Below, piece after piece: positions 1 to 8,616 of a stretch of 22,812 nt of DNA. Position 1 is the stretch's first letter, and each line of letters opens with the position of its first letter. The translations under genes were made by a program, and so were the position numbers. This DNA comes from Nemertoderma westbladi. Lineage: Eukaryota; Xenacoelomorpha; Nemertodermatida; Nemertodermatidae. The notes beneath the pieces are model-generated. The model saw nothing but the letters and a program-made list of their open reading frames with translations, was not told the DNA's origin and did no database searches. The DNA is taken from NCBI GenBank assembly GCA_032718475.1, contig JAUCBJ010000833.1, positions 1 to 22,812 of the forward strand, given 5' to 3'.

Positions 1-299
1 CCCAGAGGATCAAATATGCTTATTTTTTTGAGGATAACACAAAGGTTAACTTTGCTTATTTCTTATTTAAAAAATTTTATGTATATCAGTATATATTTTT
101 CTTAAATAAGAAAGTAGATAAATTTTCCAGCCTGCCAGCAGTTCATTCCAGATTCTGAGCTGACCTGATATGGCAGTATGGCTGCAGGCTGGGGCTGGGA
201 TACTGGATACTGTTAGTTACCCCGTCATCCTGTCTAGGCTATATGGCTGTATGGTTTGCAGTTTCAGATAATACAGCAATATAAAACTACATCCCTCCA
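1..299. other. Non-coding, no recognisable feature
   Basis: Mixed AT-rich sequence without a credible open reading frame. The only structures I see are trivial short inverted repeats (CCAGCCTG near 128 with CAGGCTGG near 186; TCCCTC/GAGGGA near 292-310). I see no gene here. Confidence 0.6.
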
Positions 300-1130
300 A
301 CACAGAGGGATATTTTTTACAATAATTATTACAGTAATATTTATTGATCAATAATATTTTTAAAATAATAAATAATTAGGCCTATTGCTATTAATGCATA
401 TTATTTTTATAATAATTAATGATTATTTATGGATCAAACAATAATATTTTTGTAATAGGCCTAATTAACAGACTGACAGATTAATAATTATTCATGCAAT
501 ATTATTTTTACAATAGGCCTAATTCTGTAATTAAAAATTATTTTGCAATAATATTTTAAAATAATTAATAAATTATTAATGCAATGTTATTTTATAATAA
601 TTGCTGAATTGGGCCTAATGATTATTTATGCATCAAGCAATAATATTTTTGTAATAATTAACAGATTAATAATTATTCATGCAATATTATTTTTACAATA
701 CCCCAGTCAGCCAGTAGGCTTAATTAATAATTACTTTGCTGCTTTGCAATAATATTTTAAAATAATTATTAACTATTGATGCAATATTATTTTTACAATA
801 ATTAATAATTATTTTATTTATACAATAATATTTTTTTTAATAATTAATAATTATTTATGCAATAATATTTTTTTTAATAATTAATAATTATTTATGCAAT
901 AATATTGATTGTTACAATAATTAGGCCTAATAATTATTTATGCAATAATATTTTTTTAATAGGCCTAATTAATAATACTGTAATTTATTTATGCAATAAT
1001 ATTTTTACAATAATTAATAATCATTTATGCAATAATATTTTTACAATAATTAATAATTATTTATGCTATAATATTTTTACAATAATTAATAGTTATTGAT
1101 AGAAAAGTTTTTTTACAATAATATAGTATA
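300..1130. repeat. Degenerate AT-rich satellite, unit about 36-50 bp
   Basis: The core TATGCAATAATATT followed by TTTACAATAATTAATAATTA recurs many times. Copies of TATGC begin near 856, 893, 939, 990, 1026 and 1062, so spacing runs from 36 to 51 bp. The block is most regular at its right end and decays leftward. Several units carry TAGGCCTA insertions. Short open frames inside it are by-products of the repeat. It is probably an old minisatellite or the internal repeat of a transposon; I could not find its boundaries. Confidence 0.8.
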
Positions 1131-1297
1131 ATCACTTTAATCAGATTGATAAGCGAGAAGTTTTCTAGGATGGCTAAAACGTCTGTCCTTATCTGATCTG
1201 ATCTGATCTGACGGTATCTGACACTTGTTCCACCTTGGTTCAGTTGTGACAACTCATAGTCCTATCCTATCTTATATTTTAGAGGTTTAAGGGTGCT

Positions 1298-1459
1298 CTG
1301 AATTCAATGGAATAAATATTTATCTAACAACTATACATCTCAAACTTGTATTTTTCGGAAATATATGGGGTTTATTGCGTTATACGGATTTGTGAGGGTT
1401 CTGAATTCAATGGAATATGTAAAAATTGCATAAGAATTCTGAAACTTGTATTTTTCGGT
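1298..1459. repeat. Diverged tandem duplication, about 100 bp
   Basis: CTGAATTCAATGGAATA occurs at 1298 and 1401, and ACTTGTATTTTTCGG at 1344 and 1444, giving a period of 100-103 bp. It lies inside the 1175-2406 element. A further short direct repeat, AACAACATCGTTTATTG, follows at about 1478 and 1550. Confidence 0.65.
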
Positions 1460-1682
1460 GGTGGGTGAAAATTTTCAACAACATCGTTTATTGTTTTGGT
1501 TAGAAATTGCCGCAGCTGTAACCTGCTCTTTTCCTTCAATTGGAAGGTAACAACATCGTTTATTGATTCCCATCCACCTTCCCATCTTCCTTCATCGTTT
1601 GGGTATAATAAACTCCACTGTATCAGCTGTCAATCAGGGCAATATGGGGAATGTTAAAGTGTTTCGCCATATTCGGCAGTAA

Positions 1683-1790
1683 CAGTACTGTACACTGTAC
1701 AGTACAGTACTGTACACTGTACAGTACAGTACTGTACAGTACAGTACTGTACACTGTACAGTACAGTACAGTACTGTACACTGTACACTC
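1683..1790. repeat. GTACAGTACT/GTACACT self-complementary array
   Basis: About 108 bp consist almost only of permuted CAGTACTGTACACTGTACAGTA words. Each word is nearly palindromic, so the array is its own reverse complement and both strands give similar low-complexity frames. It lies inside the 1175-2406 element. Confidence 0.85.
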
Positions 1791-2120
1791 ATTTTTCACT
1801 GGGCTGTACAGTGTACAGAGGTACCGTACTCTACCTCTTCCTGCCATCCCTTTAGCGTAACAAACAAATAATAAATATTTTCAATGTAATATACTAATAA
1901 GCACAGTATCATTATTTAATAATAATATTAATTATAATTAAAATAATTAACTTTAACTATTACTGTATTAATAAACTATTAACAAGAAAGATACTAAAAT
2001 ATTGCAGCAGAAAGGCTGTATTGTTTTTAATAAATGATTAATGTTTCAACACCAACTACATCTGCGAAAGGTGTTTTTACATCTGAAACTATCCATATTT
2101 GCTGGGGCAATTACAGAACT

Positions 2121-2144
2121 TTGAAGTTGAAGTTGAAGTTTTTT
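2121..2144 (-). repeat. LINE/SINE 3'-tail-like (AACTTC)n motif
   Basis: Read on the minus strand this is ATAAAAAAC followed by three ACTTCA units, matching the tail at 4545-4568 over about 23 bp. Sequence immediately upstream on the minus strand (2145-2280) is only weakly similar to the other copy. I infer a 5'-truncated retroposon of a related family. Confidence 0.45.
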
Positions 2145-2406
2145 ATAAGCCATATAAAATGTAAGACATCTCATAAGACATCTCATTTCATGTATATCGC
2201 ATTTTTAACATGCCTATGCTGCATTGGCTGCATACCGGTATGCCTGAAGGCCTACTGCTCTGTCATATGATGATACTGACATACTGATACATAACATGGC
2301 AACCTGATCAGCCCTATTGGCTATTTACCTATATCTCTTTCTCCTGATTGGTTATAGGATCAGATGCCGTCAGATCAGATCAGATCAGATAAGGACAGAC
2401 GTTTTA

Positions 2407-3095
2407 TTCTACCTCAATAAGAAATGGCAATAATTACAAATAACCACGCCATCAATAAACTGTTCACTCTTCTATAAAAACATTTTATGTTTTATAAGGA
2501 CAAAAGTTTATGCATACTGAGTAGAAACTAAAAATAAATGAATGATCATGCGTCCTAATTAATCGAATCTGTTTAAATGGCAATGTTCTATTTAATTAGG
2601 CCTACAAGTTTTAAGTTTGTCACAAAAGGACTTAACACTTACTGATTCGATAACGTCACTGGGAAGTGAGTTCCATATTGGTACTAGGATTGTTATAGGT
2701 CGCATCCCTTTTAGAACGTACAGTACCTACCTTGCTTTATTTATTACTCTGTTGTGCCATCGGCGCTACAGAAATGGAATGCCATAGAACGCAACAGAAT
2801 GTACAAGCCAATGGAATTAGAGTTGAATGAATAAACCAATCCTGGATTGTTGCGCCAATGCTGCCCATTGGTTATAGAGCTTTTGCGCTGTTGCGTGTTT
2901 TCCAGTAAGCCTTTTAAAGAACTGTTCCACATTTTTGACAAACATACGCTTAGGACTGTATTACTATAATCTAATACGTAACTCAAATACTCTCACTGTA
3001 TAGTGTATATCTATAATAATACAGTAATTATAATAGAACAACACACCTTATCGTATTATTTTATTTCTTCTTATAATAATGTAACTAGGCTTAGT
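2407..3095. other. Non-coding stretch, nothing recognised
   Basis: About 690 bp of AT-leaning sequence. The longest open frame, 80 codons at 2744-2986 on the minus strand, has no recognisable motif and no supporting context. I see no repeats with clear ends. Confidence 0.6.
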
Positions 3096-3106
3096 AGGCT
3101 TCCCTG

Positions 3107-3738
3107 CCAGACTGGAATCCATACACTTTGCGCTGGATTAATCCGGCGCACTTTGCAATAAAAGCGCGCCAATGTGGTGCGTGGCGCGCTCGAAAATCGT
3201 AAAGCGCGCCGACTTTGGCGCGTGGCGCGCTCGAAAATCGTAAAGCGCGCCGGCTTTCAGCTTTGGCGCTCCCAAAAATAAAAACCGGCGCCGATTTGAT
3301 AGTTTACAGGTTTAACAATTACAGAATTATGGAAGTGCCTTAAAAATAGCATTAGCCAGTTAGCTGTTTAAAAATTTCGGCTCGCTTCGCTCGCCTTTCT
3401 TTTTCTGTTGTCTGGTTGTATGGTTCAGTGGTTAGGCTACTGTTGTATACAGATATAGGGCAGCAGGTGGCAGGGACTGGTACAGCAGTACTGACTGACA
3501 TTGACAGATGGGTTACACTCCCTCAAAATTGAATTTGTATTGGCGTGGCGCTCTTCAAAATTGTTTCAATGTGTGGCACGCTTAAAAATTTAGTTGGCGC
3601 GGGGTTTCTTCGAAATTGCATCGGCATGCTTAAAAATTTAGTTGGCGCGGGGTTTTTCTTCGAAATGGCATCGGCGCGCGGCGCGCATAAAAATTGGTCG
3701 GCGCGCTATCCGGCGCACTTTTTGGATGGATTCTATAC
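3107..3738. mobile_element. Short GC-rich DNA transposon with 11-bp target duplication
   Basis: The perfect 11-bp direct repeat AGGCTTCCCTG flanks the element at 3096-3106 and 3739-3749. The ends are imperfectly inverted: GAATCCAT then a GCGC-GGAT block at the left, and the same order on the opposite strand at the right. Subterminal regions are dense in GGCGCGC motifs. On the left, a 38-39-bp unit containing AAAGCGCGCC and TGGCGCGCTCGAAAATCGT is repeated in tandem (about 3167-3255). No coding capacity. An 11-bp duplication would fit a MULE-like enzyme, but the TIR sequence does not let me assign a superfamily. Confidence 0.75.
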
Positions 3739-3786
3739 AGGCTTCCCTGTAAATATCTGAATATATAAATAAATGATTAATTTTGA

Positions 3787-3923
3787 CTTGCGGCGAGGTG
3801 TCCGATAATTTGCGGCGAAATGGCATTCACAGTGAGACACCTCGCCGCAAGACACCTCGCCGCACATTATCTGCGGCGAAATGACTTGCGGCGAAGTGGC
3901 AGTGCGGCGAGGTGACCAGCACC
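3787..3923. repeat. Cluster of direct and inverted TGCGGCGAGGTG motifs
   Basis: At least seven copies of TTGCGGCGA(G/A)(G/A)TG lie within 137 bp: two forward, two inverted at about 3838-3864, then three forward. The contrast with the AT-rich flanks and the mixed orientation look like the terminal array of a DNA transposon or a very short MITE. I found no matching second end or target duplication. Confidence 0.6.
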
Positions 3924-4221
3924 CTACCTACTAATAATCATTATACATAAACCTACTAAAGTAGGGACAGTAGTAAACTACTAGTAAACCTACTAATGAC
4001 GGCATCTGTAAAAATAATTTTTGAACAACATTACCCCAAAGTGTCAACAATTCGACCTATATTTTGACATTGAAAAAAAGTGAATTTTTGAACAATGCAT
4101 TCTTGGCTCTAGTGATCACAAATGCGAAGCAATGACAAAATTTATTTTACTATTTGATTGATAGACAATTTATTCAGACATCTTCTAATATTTCAATTTT
4201 TATCATTCCATCACGCAATCA
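3924..4221. other. Non-coding, nothing recognised
   Basis: AT-rich spacer between the CGGCGAGGTG cluster and the left target duplication of hAT-A. No open frame or repeat of note. Confidence 0.6.
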
Positions 4222-4544
4222 CCCACAATTAGTGTTAGACCGGAGCTCCGGCTCCGGTCCGGATCCGGCCCGGAAAATGGTGCTCCGGTTCAGGTCCGGC
4301 TCCGGCTAAAATGTGACCGGAGGACCGGAGCTCCAGTATAAAACTGTAAAAGACAGACATCAGGACATAGACTGATAGACACACAATGTACAATGCACAA
4401 TCAGTTGTCCACAGTCACAGTACCGGTAATCTATTCCATATTCCATCATACTGTCATAGTACAGCTACACTGCATACTGATGTACTGGCCTACCAGGTGC
4501 CAGGCTGAGGCTGAGGCTAGAGTCAGTACACTAGTACCTACAGC

Positions 4545-4568
4545 TGAAGTTGAAGTTGAAGTTTTTTA
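4545..4568 (-). repeat. Putative 3' terminal repeat of the LINE
   Basis: The plus strand reads TGAAGT repeated three times then TTTTTATT. On the LINE strand this is AATAAAAAAC followed by ACTTCA units. LINEs of the CR1/L2 group end in short tandem repeats rather than long poly(A), so this is a plausible terminus. The same motif recurs at 2121-2144. Confidence 0.55.
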
Positions 4569-4614
4569 TTAACATCGTACATAACAATAACATAACATAA
4601 ACAGCATATTAAAA

Positions 4615-4719
4615 ACCGGTATATGGAGATTGTCTGTTTTAAAAATAATGCAACAAATTCCGGTAATGCAACAAAAACCGGTATATGGAGATTGTCTGTT
4701 TTAAAAATAATGCAACAAA
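4615..4719. repeat. 62-bp tandem duplication in the LINE 3' UTR
   Basis: ACCGGTATATGGAGATTGTC begins at 4615 and again at 4677, and the match continues through AATGCAACAAA. The second copy ends exactly where hAT-B inserted, so its last eight bases GCAACAAA became the target duplication. Confidence 0.85.
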
Positions 4720-4841
4720 TAGGGCTCAACAGAAGCTTCGGTTCGGTTCGGGCCGAAGTTTGGCAATTTCGGTTCGGTTCGGCTTCTGCAATTGATACTG
4801 CAGAAGCCCGGAGCAAACTTTGCTAAATATTCCAAGTATTA

Positions 4842-6276
4842 CAGTTAGGTACAATGGCCAAATCTGGCAACCTCAAAAGTTGCCACATATGGCAATGTTT
4901 ATTGCCAGATCTGGCAACTTTTGGTTTTTCTAATTTTCGCACGCCCAGAAGCAAAATCGCATTTTGGTAAATAGTTAAGTGAAAAGAGCGCGAAATTTAA
5001 ATATAATTGACCGTATAAGAAAAAAAATCATCGTCTGAATTTCTCTTAGCAATAGGCCGAAATGTGCCTAAAATAATTATTGCCATTTTTGGCAACCATT
5101 AGAATTAAAGAAAAATAATGGTTGCCATTTTTGGCAACAATTATTATTGTGCAGCCCTGTCAGTAACCCTGTCATTGTAAATTGCTTACTGCTTGCTTAC
5201 CCTTGTCGAGTTGTGAATTGTGATATTTATAAACATTAGGCCTATTAGTTGATGAAATGTCAGAATGTTGGCCTATTTGATATGTTGTTAATATGTTAAT
5301 GGACATATGGATGAGTCTGTAAAATATACCGTACTGGTAGATTGGTATAGGCCCTATCCTGCTATCTGCCTATGGTATAGGCATAAACAAATCTAAAGAA
5401 TCACATGCTTCAAAGGCTGAAATGGAAATAAACGTAATAATATTTGACAACGTCAGAACGTTAACATCACCAAAAGGCAGCAAGAAGGCAAGGGGGCATT
5501 CAAGTTTGAGAAACGGCGTGACGGAAGAAAAATAGTGTCAAAATTTAGAAAGACTGATAAAACCAAAACGCGTGTTAACAAGTTAACTAAGTTAATGGAT
5601 TCAACAAATTGTTTCTAGTAGGGTAGGCCCTAATCAGCTAATGAAAAACGGGATGAAATTATTTTCATTATATGTCTGTATGTAGTCGGCTATGTACTGA
5701 TGTAGGAATGGAAAGATAGATATACTGAACTGATATAGAGTGAAGGATGATTTAGATTGCTGGGCAATTGTATCAGCATTACACAGTTACAATCTTTAAC
5801 TACTAAACTATTATTGGTAAAAACAACAATCAACCACCTCCCCAAGCAGCGCCAGAGATTACTAGCAAAAATGTCAAAAAAACTATCACCAGTCAGTCTG
5901 TGTTTGTGTTATTGACTCTCATTCTCACCTCATTTATTAGGATATATTGCTGTATTGGTTAGAACTTAGAATATGCCACTACTGGTACTGGCTGACTGGT
6001 ATAAGTATAACCTGTAACCTGGCCCTACCCCTTTGCCTTTTTTCTAGGCCTAACATTAACATTTCAGGATCTAAGGAATGACCATACTGCCATAGAAGGA
6101 CTTAATGACGTAGAACCATATAATCCATATTCAATGAGTTAGTTAAGTTGCCAAATATGGCAACAACGGCTTTATATAGTTGCCAAATTAGGCAATCAGA
6201 AATGTTGCCAAATTTTGCTTGGTTGCCAAATATGGCAATCACAATCATTGCCAGATTTGGCCATTGTACCTAACTG
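4842..6276. mobile_element. Tc1/mariner-like non-autonomous element (TA-flanked)
   Basis: The 29-bp left end beginning CAGTTAGGTACAATGGCC (4842-4870) equals the reverse complement of the right end (6248-6276) without a mismatch that I can see. TA dinucleotides flank at 4840-4841 and 6277-6278, as expected for Tc1/mariner. Both subterminal regions contain repeated 16-bp palindromes of the type TTGCCANATNTGGCAA (4880-4895, 4902-4917, 6148-6163 and near 6222). No transposase frame remains in the 1.4 kb. It sits 122 bp from the left end of hAT-B, so it inserted later. The surrounding TATTA repeat (4837-4841, 6277-6281) could mean a different target-site length. Confidence 0.75.
5072..5148. repeat. 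Inverted repeat built on TTGCCATTTTTGGCAA
   Basis: Two copies of TTGCCATTTTTGGCAA (5080-5095 and 5122-5137) are arranged so the whole 77-bp block is an imperfect palindrome with outer AATAATTATT arms and a 14-bp centre. It lies inside the mariner-like element and echoes that element's end palindromes. Confidence 0.7.
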
Positions 6277-6361
6277 TATTACATTGACTGATTTAGCTAA
6301 GACCAGAAGACAGTAAGACTAATCAATCTGTCCATCGTTGTACTAATTAATTTTGGAGTGT

Positions 6362-6822
6362 AAACGTTAAGCAGACACTGGTGCAGAGCAGACAGTGGTG
6401 CAGACAGTGATGCAGACTGTGGTGCAGACACCTGGTGCAGACAGTGGTGCACACACTGGTGCAGACAGTGGTGCAACAGTGGTGCAAACACTGGTGCAGA
6501 CACTGGTGCAGACACTGGTGAAGACAGTGGTGCAGACACCTGGTGCAGACAGTGGTGCAGACAGTGGTGCAGACAGTGGTGCAGGCACTCAGGCAGTGGC
6601 AGTGGTGCAGACCCGGGTGCAGACAGTGGTGCAGACACTGGTGCAGACAGCGGTGCAGACAGTGGTGCAGACAGTGGTGCAGACAGTGGTGCAGACAATG
6701 GTGCAGACACTGGTGCAGACACTGGTGCAGACACTGGTGCAGACACTGGTGCAGACAGTGGTGCAGACACTGGTGCAGGCAGTGGAGCAGACAGTGGTGC
6801 AGGCACCTTTTGCAGACTGGTG
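6362..6822 (+). repeat. 12-bp minisatellite, left foldback arm
   Basis: About 38 tandem units of GGTGCAGACAGT/GGTGCAGACACT, with a few CCTGGTGCAGAC and degenerate units. A unit of four codons keeps several frames on both strands open (for example repeats of VQTL, CLHQ or SAPV), so the apparent long proteins here are not evidence of a gene. Confidence 0.92.
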
Positions 6823-7065
6823 CAGTCTGCACTTAATTATTTTCGTACACACCTCTTATAATTATTTGTAATCAGGGCACATTCACCCGCACGCACCTCG
6901 ACATCCTCGACTACATACGTCCTCCCTACTTCATGTAGAACCTTTCAGTAGTTACTCGCATATTTGTAGATAATAAAGTCTATGATAAAATATAATATAA
7001 TAGTGCCTGGTGGTATTGTGTTTTGTGGTACTCTGGCTGTCTGGTATTTCAGTATTTTCTGATTT

Positions 7066-7390
7066 TCACCAGGTGTCTGCACCACTGTCTGGACTGTGTC
7101 TGTACCACTGTCTGCACCAGTGTCTGCAAGACTGTCTGCACCAGTGTCTGCACCACTGTCTGCACCACTGTCTGCACCACTGTCTCCACCAGTGTCTGCA
7201 CCACTGTCCGCACCAGGTGTCTGCACCAGTGTCTGCACCAGCACCACTGTCTGCACCACTGTCTGCAGTCTGCACCAGTGTCTGCACCACTGTCTGCACG
7301 CTGCACCACTGTCTGCACCAGTGTCTGCACCACTGGCCGCACCAGGTGTCTGCACCACTATCTGCAGTCTGCACCACTGTCTGCTTAACG
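7066..7390 (-). repeat. 12-bp minisatellite, right foldback arm
   Basis: Tandem units of CTGCACCACTGT/CTGCACCAGTGT, the reverse complement of the left arm. The right arm is about 130 bp shorter and contains more interruptions (CTGCAGTCTGCACC near 7261 and 7363). The two arms could pair into a hairpin several hundred bases long. Confidence 0.92.
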
Positions 7391-7836
7391 TTTACAGTTT
7401 ACACCCTTAATTTTGGACTGAACTTCCATTTAAATGGCATTATTTTTTTAATTGTTTCCAGGTCTGCAGGTTACTTGGGTAGTGCATGCATACAGTAGTT
7501 TAGGTTAGTAATGTACAGTAATGTAAATATTGCCATTTTATTTTGTAGTATTTATTTTTTTAATTAATCATAGCTTTCTCGCTAAGTCCTCAGACCATAT
7601 AGGTGGTACCAGTCTGCCACTGCCAGTCAGCCAGTATAGTCCAGTAGTCTGATAGTGACGTAAATACGAATTTATGACAATAGCTTGCTAACTTTCTGAA
7701 CTTCGGTTCGGATTCGGTTCGGTTCGGCCCGAAGTTGGCCCTGCTTCGGTTCGGTTCGGTTCGGTCCCATAAAGTGCCTTCTGTTGAACCCTAGCAACAA
7801 ATTAATGTAAGGTAAATTATAGTACAGTACAATGTT

Positions 7837-7881
7837 AGGGATAGCCCCATGAGGTTATACCTCGTTTCCATGGAGGTCCCT
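7837..7881 (-). other. Structured stem-loop in the LINE 3' UTR
   Basis: Three nested pairings fit one stem: AGGGA (7837-7841) with TCCCT (7877-7881), CCATG (7847-7851) with CATGG (7869-7873), and GAGGT (7851-7855) with ACCTC (7859-7863). In LINEs a structured 3' UTR is often what the reverse transcriptase recognises. With hAT-B removed, this hairpin lies about 210 nt before the putative LINE terminus. The role is inference. Confidence 0.5.
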
Positions 7882-7937
7882 TTAAATTAAACGGAATTAA
7901 ACAGGAATCACGTGCAGTTTAACATGCAACTAAATAA

Positions 7938-8490
7938 AATATGGTAGACCATAGTACAGTACCTACGTAATTAAAAAAATATAACAGCAATTCGAAATAT
8001 GGAAAACACTAAAAAATTAAGTTATAGATATAGCAATATTTATGATGTTCCGACTGACACAAAGAAATAAAATATGGAAGACATAGTATATACATAATTT
8101 AAAAAAATAATAAAAAAAAATAAAATAAAAAATATAAGTTCTGGTGCAGATAGAAATATAACAGAGCAAATAATTAAAATCTGGTAGACCGTAGTTCAGT
8201 TAAAAATTTAAAAATATAACAGAAAGAATTTAAAAATAAAGCAGCAAATATGTCATAAAATCGAGTTATGTAAAACATAGGCAGTAAATATAGCAATAGT
8301 TATGAAGTACAGAGATACACACACAAGGAATAAAGTATGGTAGACCGTAATTTAAAAATAAAGCAGCTCGAATAGGTCGTAAAATCGAGATATGTAAAAC
8401 TTAGGTAAAAAGAAAATAAGAAAAAAAAAACAATAGTTATGACGTAATAAAACATTACGGATTAAAATATGGTAGACCGTAGTATGTAAT
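7938..8490 (-). repeat. About 110-155-bp tandem repeats in the LINE 3' UTR
   Basis: The word ATATGGTAGACCGTAGT, or a variant, recurs near 7942, 8074 (as TATGGAAGACATAGT), 8184, 8339 and 8471. Between copies, AAATCGAGTTATGTAAAAC and CAATAGTTATGA also repeat. Spacings of 132, 110, 155 and 132 bp indicate about five diverged units. The block lies between the ORF2 stop and the hAT-B insertion and has no coding potential. Confidence 0.65.
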
Positions 8491-8616
8491 TTAAAAAAAA
8501 TAAATGAAATAAAGCAGCAAATAGAGCAAATATATAATTACAACTGAAATTTAACGCAAAAAATAATTAAGAGTTATGTTAATCCCCCCCTCCCCAAGCC
8601 ATAACTTGCAAATTTA

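Larger units (their letters stand above)
1175..2406. mobile_element. Candidate non-autonomous DNA transposon with 47-bp TIRs
   Basis: Positions 1175-1221 and the reverse complement of 2360-2406 match over 47 bp with a single T/C difference. Each arm contains four ATCTG units and runs inward from TAAAACGTCTGTCC. Both outer ends carry TA, so a Tc1/mariner-type TA target site (element proper 1177-2404) is possible. No longer target duplication is visible. The 1.2-kb interior has no coding potential and holds a duplicated segment and a GTAC-rich array. It could instead be a composite foldback structure. Confidence 0.6.
6358..7406. mobile_element. Foldback-type element with minisatellite arms
   Basis: An exact 11-bp direct repeat TTAATTTTGGA flanks at 6347-6357 and 7407-7417; it extends to 13 of 14 with the next bases. 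Just inside, GTAAACGTTAAGCAGACA on the left is mirrored by its reverse complement on the right. The right end also has an extra TGTAAAC. Long arms of 12-bp tandem units follow in opposite orientation, enclosing about 230 bp of unique sequence. Long inverted arms made of short tandem repeats define foldback elements such as Drosophila FB and sea-urchin TU. It lies within hAT-B. Confidence 0.72.
4720..7793. mobile_element. hAT-B: 3.07-kb non-autonomous hAT element
   Basis: The left TIR 4720-4735 (TAGGGCTCAACAGAAG) matches the reverse complement of 7778-7793 (TAGGGTTCAACAGAAG) at 15 of 16 bases. The octamer GCAACAAA is duplicated at 4712-4719 and 7794-7801. TAGGG ends and an 8-bp duplication identify a hAT-type element. 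Subterminal (TTCGG)n arrays lie at about 4737-4788 and 7700-7765. It carries no transposase. Two thirds of it consists of later insertions: the mariner-like element at 4842-6276 and the foldback at 6358-7406. Confidence 0.88.

Noticed and set aside
300-1130. CRISPR-like array
   Set aside because: Repeat units are continuous and degenerate without unique spacers, and the DNA is eukaryotic.
3410-3480. TGGTTCAGTGG as a tRNA A box
   Set aside because: No B box or cloverleaf follows within tRNA distance.
6297-7498. Many overlapping frames of 70-169 codons on both strands
   Set aside because: They are translations of a 12-bp tandem repeat in different frames; no non-repetitive domain is present.
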